From: Thermoplasmata archaeon
GTDB taxonomy: Archaea > Thermoplasmatota > Thermoplasmata > Thermoplasmatales > Thermoplasmataceae
Direction: 5' to 3'
Length of the DNA: 48,366 bases
Assembly (NCBI GenBank): GCA_021806295.1
Contig: JAJZXS010000023.1
Span: forward strand, 1-48,366
The position numbers and the translations under genes are program-made. This document shows, one piece after another, positions 44,572-48,366 of this stretch (its first letter is position 1; every line of letters starts with the position of its first letter). Under the pieces are notes generated by a model. The model saw only the letters and a program-made list of their open reading frames with translations. It made no database searches and had not been told where the DNA came from.

Positions 44572-44586
44572 TCCTACGGCTGCAGT

Positions 44587-45327
44587 TTAAATCCCTGACT
44601 TTCTTATTGCAAATGTTATAAATGCAGTGTGGTCAATAATATTATTGTCCGGCCGTGTTGCATTTTCCCTTACTATGATATTCCTCTTTATAAGCTCCAC
44701 TGTTTCCAGTACGTAAAACCTGTAATTTTTCATTGCTACTACATTTTTCTCTGCCTGGTTGAAGTTAGGAGAATACGTTACAAGGAACGATCCCGGCTTC
44801 ATATATTTCCTTACGTTTTCCACAGCGTTCCACGGATCCGGAATGTCCAGTATGGCCACATCAAATTTTCTATCCAGGGCGGCCGTTCTAATATCTCCAG
44901 TATGTGTATCCCAGTTATCAACAGGAATCAACCCTGCTATTTTTTCCCTGGAGAGTGCTATGTTATTTTCACTGATATCCATGCTCGTGAGCCCTCCTTC
45001 TACTCCAACTGCCTTAAGGATCCCGTAGCTGAGAGATCCGGTTCCCACCCCTGCTTCCAGAACCATCTTCCCCGGAGAGATTCCTGCAGCATAAATGATA
45101 TATGAAGCGTCAAATGGAAGTATAACCTGTGTATTTCTGCCGGATATCTCACTGAAAAATACGGGATCTGGATTTACTGCTATAAACTCCCTATTTTTTA
45201 TTTTAACAGAGTCTCCGGGCTCTATACAGGCATTTCTTGGGAGGCGTATCTGTTCATTCCCAAAATATGCTATTAAATTTTTATCATCCAGCATTCCCGT
45301 TAATGTATCTGACTTCAAAATAAGCAT
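44587..45327 (-). CDS. trmI: tRNA (adenine-N1)-methyltransferase TrmI (m1A57/58)
   Basis: This SAM-dependent Rossmann methyltransferase modifies A57/A58 in the tRNA T loop. The N-terminal beta domain covers 1-60, motif I LEAGVGTGSLSYGI, and the catalytic DIPDPWNAVENVRKYMKPG matches TrmI (Asp-Ile-Pro-Asp-Pro). ATG 45327 is preferred over ATG 45333, because GGTGA at 45334-45338 then has proper spacing. It begins 14 nt after the guaAA stop and shares its operon. Near the C-terminus the conserved R-x-N/T-R-P-D appears as RENATRPDNN. Confidence 0.92.
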   Translation of the reverse strand: MLILKSDTLTGMLDDKNLIAYFGNEQIRLPRNACIEPGDSVKIKNREFIAVNPDPVFFSEISGRNTQVILPFDASYIIYAAGISPGKMVLEAGVGTGSLSYGILKAVGVEGGLTSMDISENNIALSREKIAGLIPVDNWDTHTGDIRTAALDRKFDVAILDIPDPWNAVENVRKYMKPGSFLVTYSPNFNQAEKNVVAMKNYRFYVLETVELIKRNIIVRENATRPDNNIIDHTAFITFAIRKSGI

Positions 45328-45341
45328 GGACATTCACCTGA

Positions 45342-45908
45342 CTATTTTTTACAGACACTTATGAAGTTTCTGAAAATTTCGGTGCCGTATTCCGTATTGT
45401 TTACTTCTGGATGGAATTGCACTGCAAATATATCCCTGCTTTTATGATAGAATGCCTGAACCCTGCATGTATCCGACGATGCACACAGTATATATTCTTC
45501 TGGCAGGACCTTTATCTCATCATTATGGCTTTCCCAGACATTGATATGATCCGGTATTTTCTCGAAAATTGATTCACTTCTGGTAAACGTTACCCTCTTT
45601 TTGCCATACTCTGGATGCACAGCTTTTTCTACCTTTCCCCCAGAATCCAATGCTATAAACTGGGCACCCGCACATATGCCTAAAATAGGGTAATTATGCG
45701 ATTCAATGTACTCTTTAATATAACCGAGTTTTCCTATTTCCGTTTCGATGCTCGCAGGACCACCGGAAAGCACCAGGCCATCCAGGTTATCGAGATCATG
45801 GTTATCAACGGTATTCGGGTATATCTCTGATTCCACATCCAGAGACCTGATAACACGCCATTCCCTGTGTGTCCACTGGCCGCCATTATCAATAACGCCT
45901 ATTTTCAT
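45342..45908 (-). CDS. guaAA: GMP synthase, glutamine amidotransferase subunit
   Basis: This class I glutamine amidotransferase releases ammonia for XMP to GMP conversion. The triad is Cys79 (LGICAGAQF), His166 and Glu168 (QFHPEV), and the GDLSGGP-like LVLSGGPAS loop is present. At 188 residues it is the separate archaeal subunit; the synthetase half is not in the window. ATTTAAATAC at about 45930-45940 (minus) fits a leaderless ATG. trmI follows. Confidence 0.94.
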   Translation of the reverse strand: MKIGVIDNGGQWTHREWRVIRSLDVESEIYPNTVDNHDLDNLDGLVLSGGPASIETEIGKLGYIKEYIESHNYPILGICAGAQFIALDSGGKVEKAVHPEYGKKRVTFTRSESIFEKIPDHINVWESHNDEIKVLPEEYILCASSDTCRVQAFYHKSRDIFAVQFHPEVNNTEYGTEIFRNFISVCKK

Positions 45909-46091
45909 TTCTTCATAATAACTTACCTGTATTTAAATTGAAAGAAATGTTAAAGTCCTAATATGGAATTAGCAAAAGTATTAGAGAAACCAGCACTCCA
46001 TTTACGCTGGTCAGGTTTAAAAATCTTGTTTTAAGAGACATTGAACGATAGTGTTAAATATTGTCATTGATTTATTATACCGTGGTACAGT

Positions 46092-46697
46092 ATGAATGGT
46101 GAACGTTATTTTTACTATCTGAAACTGATTAATAACCCGCCAGAGGAATCGGTTGTTGAATATTACGTAGACCTATCCACACAGCTGGAAAATGACTACG
46201 ATCTTTCATCTACGCAGATCAATGAGCTGGAATCATTAATAAGCAATTATATAAAAATAAAGGCAAATCCCCATGTCAAGGTAATCAATGCTGTTACGGG
46301 CATAGAAGAGGACCCTCCAAAGACCGTAATAGACGATTTTGGTGGGAATGCTGTCTTTACTGGAAGGGAAACAAGATACGGCATCACCTGGAATATATAT
46401 GAACCACGTGCCAGCAATAATCTGTTTTTCAAAAAATGGTATTACAACGAAAAGATAGCATCCATACTGGACAAAGTTCTGGAAAAGGCCGTCCCACACA
46501 AGATTCCAAACTATTTTGATATACCTCCATGGATATTCGGGAACTTTTCATACAAGGGCATGAGATATGTACCCCTGAAAACCATAATTGACAACGCAGT
46601 TGAAATGGAAATAATCCCGAATAAGTACTACCTTGTCCAGAAAGGGATAAGCAGGGAATTTATAGACAATTTGGATGATAACAGCATGTGGCTATAA
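46092..46697 (+). CDS. Hypothetical protein of unknown family
   Basis: I do not recognise it. The 201-residue protein has no signal peptide or membrane helix. The N-terminal 55 residues are a helical, acidic region (QLENDYDLSSTQINELESLI), the middle holds a hydrophilic strand-rich segment (DDFGGNAVFTGRETRYGITWNIY), and the C-terminus is helical with many aromatic residues (FFKKWYYNEKIAS, YFDIPPWIFGNFSYKG). Composition and codon pattern look like a real protein. It has its own upstream AT-rich region (46045-46091) and a perfect inverted repeat 10 bp after its stop. No conserved neighbour helps. Confidence 0.6.
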   Translation: MNGERYFYYLKLINNPPEESVVEYYVDLSTQLENDYDLSSTQINELESLISNYIKIKANPHVKVINAVTGIEEDPPKTVIDDFGGNAVFTGRETRYGITWNIYEPRASNNLFFKKWYYNEKIASILDKVLEKAVPHKIPNYFDIPPWIFGNFSYKGMRYVPLKTIIDNAVEMEIIPNKYYLVQKGISREFIDNLDDNSMWL

Positions 46698-46707
46698 GGT
46701 TATGATT

Positions 46708-46728
46708 TCTGTTAACCATGTTAACAGA
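46708..46728. repeat. Perfect inverted repeat TCTGTTAAC-CAT-GTTAACAGA
   Basis: Nine-base arms surround a 3-nt loop, 10 bp after the stop of the hypothetical gene. No T run follows, which argues against a simple terminator. It could be a protein-binding operator or an mRNA 3' hairpin. Confidence 0.6.
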
Positions 46729-47006
46729 CACCTTTGGAAGTTATCATCTCTTTCATGCTTAAACTTTCAAGATATAACCAGATATCCTCTATCCTATTTG
46801 TAAATGCTTCAGGGGTCCTTTTTATAATAGTATAAGAGGTATGTAGATACGCATGTACTAATGTACCATTTAATGTTATGAATAAACCACCCTGCCTCAA
46901 CTATTTATAGAATTTCTATTATTTAGCATGAATACGGGAAGCATTATGCCTTATAAGAAGAATGGGATGACAAAAATTCTATCCATATCAATTAAGTTTA
47001 AATATT

Positions 47007-47021
47007 TTAGTATTATACTAA
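47007..47021. promoter_or_regulatory. Palindromic operator TTAGTAT-T-ATACTAA over the DtxR gene transcription start
   Basis: Seven-base arms with one central T lie between a TTTAAATATT box (46998-47006) and ATG 47026. A regulator bound here would block TFB/polymerase entry. DtxR-family proteins bind such palindromes, so autoregulation is likely. Confidence 0.55.
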
Positions 47022-47025
47022 TATT

Positions 47026-47424
47026 ATGGAATATAATATTACCAGGAAGGAGCGGGACTGCATTGTTGCACTGCATGAAAATTCTGGTTTTCCAATTAGG
47101 CTCTTCAATATAGCTGATATATTAAAAATCAAAGCCCCAACAGCATTTGAATTAATAAAAAGGCTCGAGTCCAAAAATATAATAAGCAAAACTAACGGTG
47201 TAATTTCTCTGACACCCTATGGCAATTCTATTTACAGTGAAATTATCATGGCACACAGGACCCTTGAACTCATACTGACCAAAAGCGGGGTAAATTCTGA
47301 TATGGCTTGCGAGCAAATAGAAAAAATCGACTATTTAATGGACGACGCATCTGTGCAAAAATTATTTAAAAGCCTGGGGCAACCACAGACATGCCCTCAC
47401 GGGAAACCCGTTAAATTAAGTTAA
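47026..47424 (+). CDS. DtxR/MntR-family metal-dependent transcriptional regulator
   Basis: The N-terminal winged helix (ERDCIVALHENSG...IADILKIKAPTAFELIKRLESKNII) and the dimerisation domain that ends in the family hallmark CPHGKPV are both present. 132 residues is short but complete for two-domain members without an SH3-like domain. Metal-site candidates are His and Glu residues in the AHRTLELIL helix and the Cys/His of TCPHG; the metal (Fe or Mn) cannot be told. TATA spacing supports a leaderless ATG 47026. It carries a palindrome at its own promoter. No transporter gene is adjacent, so its targets lie elsewhere. The 3' end overlaps the convergent phosphatase by 4 nt. Confidence 0.85.
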   Translation: MEYNITRKERDCIVALHENSGFPIRLFNIADILKIKAPTAFELIKRLESKNIISKTNGVISLTPYGNSIYSEIIMAHRTLELILTKSGVNSDMACEQIEKIDYLMDDASVQKLFKSLGQPQTCPHGKPVKLS

Positions 47425-47993
47425 ATGCTGAATATATCTTTTATTCTTCTGGAGACAAGCAAAGACCCAATGGATAATATCTTTCCCTTTTCTGAGTCGA
47501 TAACTGACATGGACGCATGCCTTATGTCTATGCCGAAGCTCTCTTCTTCACAAAGTCCAAGATAATATGAAATGGTGCACTTTATGGGAAAAGAATGGCT
47601 TACCACTATATAATTTCCTTTAAATGAATTTATAAGGTCCACCATCCTTTTCTGCTGGGATTCAAATGATTCCATGCCAAGTTCGTCCCGTGACTTATCC
47701 GGTATATCCACTATTCTCTTACCATTGTATTCTCCAAAATCAGACTCTATCGCCCTTTCATCTGTTTTTATTTCCAAATTCAGGTACTGATTTATTATGT
47801 TTGCAGTTTCAACTGCCCTCAGTACTGGGCTTGTTATAATTCCATCAAATTTCAATCCATTGAGCTGCTCGCCCGTAAATCTTGCCTGTTCTATTCCCTC
47901 TTCTGTAAGTCTGTACCTGTTAAGTTCACTGGAAAGTATACCATTTCTGTTTGTGTAACTCTCCCCATGCCTTATAAGTACGACATATTTCAT
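47421..47993 (-). CDS. Histidine phosphatase superfamily (phosphoglycerate-mutase-like) protein
   Basis: The RHG motif VLIRHGESYTN holds the phosphorylated His, ITSPVLRAVETANI the second Arg, Glu in AIESDFGEYNG, and VVSHSFPIK the second catalytic His. 190 residues is typical of small phosphatases rather than full dPGM (about 230-250), so a broad phosphatase such as cobalamin/alpha-ribazole or sugar phosphatase is as likely as mutase. A TTATAAACC box at about 48017-48025 (minus) fits the ATG. It shares its upstream region with the DUF255 gene. Confidence 0.9.
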   Translation of the reverse strand: MKYVVLIRHGESYTNRNGILSSELNRYRLTEEGIEQARFTGEQLNGLKFDGIITSPVLRAVETANIINQYLNLEIKTDERAIESDFGEYNGKRIVDIPDKSRDELGMESFESQQKRMVDLINSFKGNYIVVSHSFPIKCTISYYLGLCEEESFGIDIRHASMSVIDSEKGKILSIGSLLVSRRIKDIFSI

Positions 47994-48083
47994 TGGGATT
48001 ATATTATTTTGTGGTTTATAATTTTATTGAATTTGAATCCGGCTATTACAATATATTTGTATATAAAAATGCCATAGCATATT

Positions 48084-48366
48084 ATGAACAAACTTGCAAA
48101 TGAAAGCAGTCCGTATTTACTGGAACATTCAAATAACCCTGTAAACTGGTATCCATGGTCAGATGAAGCGTTCAACATTGCCAAAGAGCAGGATAAACCG
48201 GTATTTCTCAGTATAGGTTATTCCAGCTGCCACTGGTGTCATGTCATGGAACAGGAAAGTTTTATGGATAAAAATGTAGCGGAAAAGATGAACAGTACCT
48301 TCGTATGCATCAAGGTTGACAGGGAGGAAAGGCCAGATATAGACAATCTCTATATGACATTCAGCC
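48084..48366 (+). CDS. DUF255 thioredoxin-domain protein (YyaL/SSP411 family), truncated by the window edge
   Basis: The first 94 codons are visible. [24 protein letters not shown] is the family opening, followed by the thioredoxin-like fold with SCHWCHVME, whose Cys-x-x-Cys is written C-H-W-C, and [11 protein letters not shown]. The complete protein in relatives is about 650-700 residues with a C-terminal alpha/alpha-barrel. A GTATATAAA box at about 48058-48067 fits a leaderless start. Function is poorly defined in the family. Confidence 0.93.
   Translation, partial: MNKLANESSPYLLEHSNNPVNWYPWSDEAFNIAKEQDKPVFLSIGYSSCHWCHVMEQESFMDKNVAEKMNSTFVCIKVDREERPDIDNLYMTFS

Larger units (their letters stand above)
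46698..47025. other. 328-bp intergenic region with two small palindromes and two TATA-like boxes
   Basis: The stretch holds a 9-bp-arm inverted repeat at 46708-46728, a TATA-like TATTTATAG at 46902-46910 overlapped by the 13-bp palindrome ATAGAA-T-TTCTAT (46907-46919), and the promoter/operator of the DtxR gene. A 61-codon frame from ATG 46928 sits at leaderless distance from the first TATA but runs into the DtxR gene in another frame and does not look like protein. Confidence 0.5.

Noticed and set aside
44629-45105. 158-codon frame opposite trmI
   Set aside because: Antisense to a clear TrmI gene with conserved motifs; composition is not protein-like.
45989-46011. ACCAGC...GCTGGT hairpin upstream of the 46092 gene
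   Set aside because: Only 6 bp with an 11-nt loop and no further support; may be chance in AT-rich DNA.
46928-47113. 61-codon open frame just after a TATA-like box
   Set aside because: It crosses the DtxR promoter and overlaps the DtxR gene in another frame; its middle is AT-driven Ile/Leu/Phe with no protein-like pattern.
1-48366. CRISPR array, integrase-flanked island or phage cluster
   Set aside because: I saw no regularly spaced repeats, Cas genes, phage structural genes or site-specific integrase; only one edge IS element is present.

Overview
The window reads as chromosomal DNA of an acidophilic, cell-wall-less archaeon of the Thermoplasmatales (Ferroplasma/Acidiplasma/Cuniculiplasma type). 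Supporting signs are archaeal information-processing genes (two TFBs, Gar1, PriL, SRP19, S8e, RNase P subunit Rpp21/Rpr2, KEOPS subunits, membrane-anchored LonB), a Thermoplasma-like phosphoglycolate phosphatase, and a fused O6-alkylguanine alkyltransferase/endonuclease V, a gene fusion I know from Ferroplasma acidarmanus. DNA is AT-rich. Most first genes of transcription units have a TATA-like box centred about 26 nt before the start codon, as expected for leaderless mRNAs. Genes inside operons more often show GGTG-type ribosome-binding sites or ATGA overlaps.

Layout. 1-966: IS481-type transposase touching the left edge. 1039-2646: sulfide:quinone oxidoreductase-like flavoprotein plus a DUF1641 protein. 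2638-6329 (minus): MoxR/RavA-type AAA ATPase with its VWA partner, and an MscS-type channel. 6329-9693 (minus): seryl-tRNA synthetase, diphthine synthase, enolase. 9858-12249: LonB protease overlapping a Cgi121-like KEOPS subunit; a PfkB kinase follows on minus. 13278-19003: six-gene membrane/secretory operon (Asn/Ser/Thr-rich secreted protein, DUF4129-like protein, one-TM coiled-coil protein, MoxR ATPase, DUF58 protein, polytopic membrane protein). 19140-19222: candidate structured small RNA. 19208-25810: rhodanese, GH15 glucoamylase, and a divergent operon of debranching enzyme, glycogen-synthase-like glycosyltransferase and GH57 amylase.

25926-36326: MFS transporter, tRNA-Leu(CAG) overlapped by the end of the alkyltransferase-endonuclease V gene, a large MMPL/RND protein, Rpp21, phosphoglycolate phosphatase, dihydroorotase, Xaa-Pro peptidase, PriL, SRP19, S8e. 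36438-39900: heterodimeric ABC exporter with one degenerate ATP site. 39902-42274: MazG-like phosphohydrolase, a frameshifted membrane-anchored HTH gene, a SHOCT protein, tRNA-Leu(CAA), a Pcc1-like protein. 42277-45908: gar1-tfb operon, a second tfb in the opposite direction, TrmI methyltransferase and the GMP synthase amidotransferase subunit. 46092-end: unknown protein, DtxR-type regulator with a palindrome over its predicted transcription start, a histidine phosphatase, and the start of a DUF255 (YyaL/SSP411) protein cut by the right edge.

Most of this is core metabolism and information processing. The parts most worth a second look are the MoxR/DUF58 secretory operon, the candidate RNA at 19140, the T7-tract frameshift at 40628-40634, the CDS-tRNA overlap at 27235-27253, and the DtxR operator.
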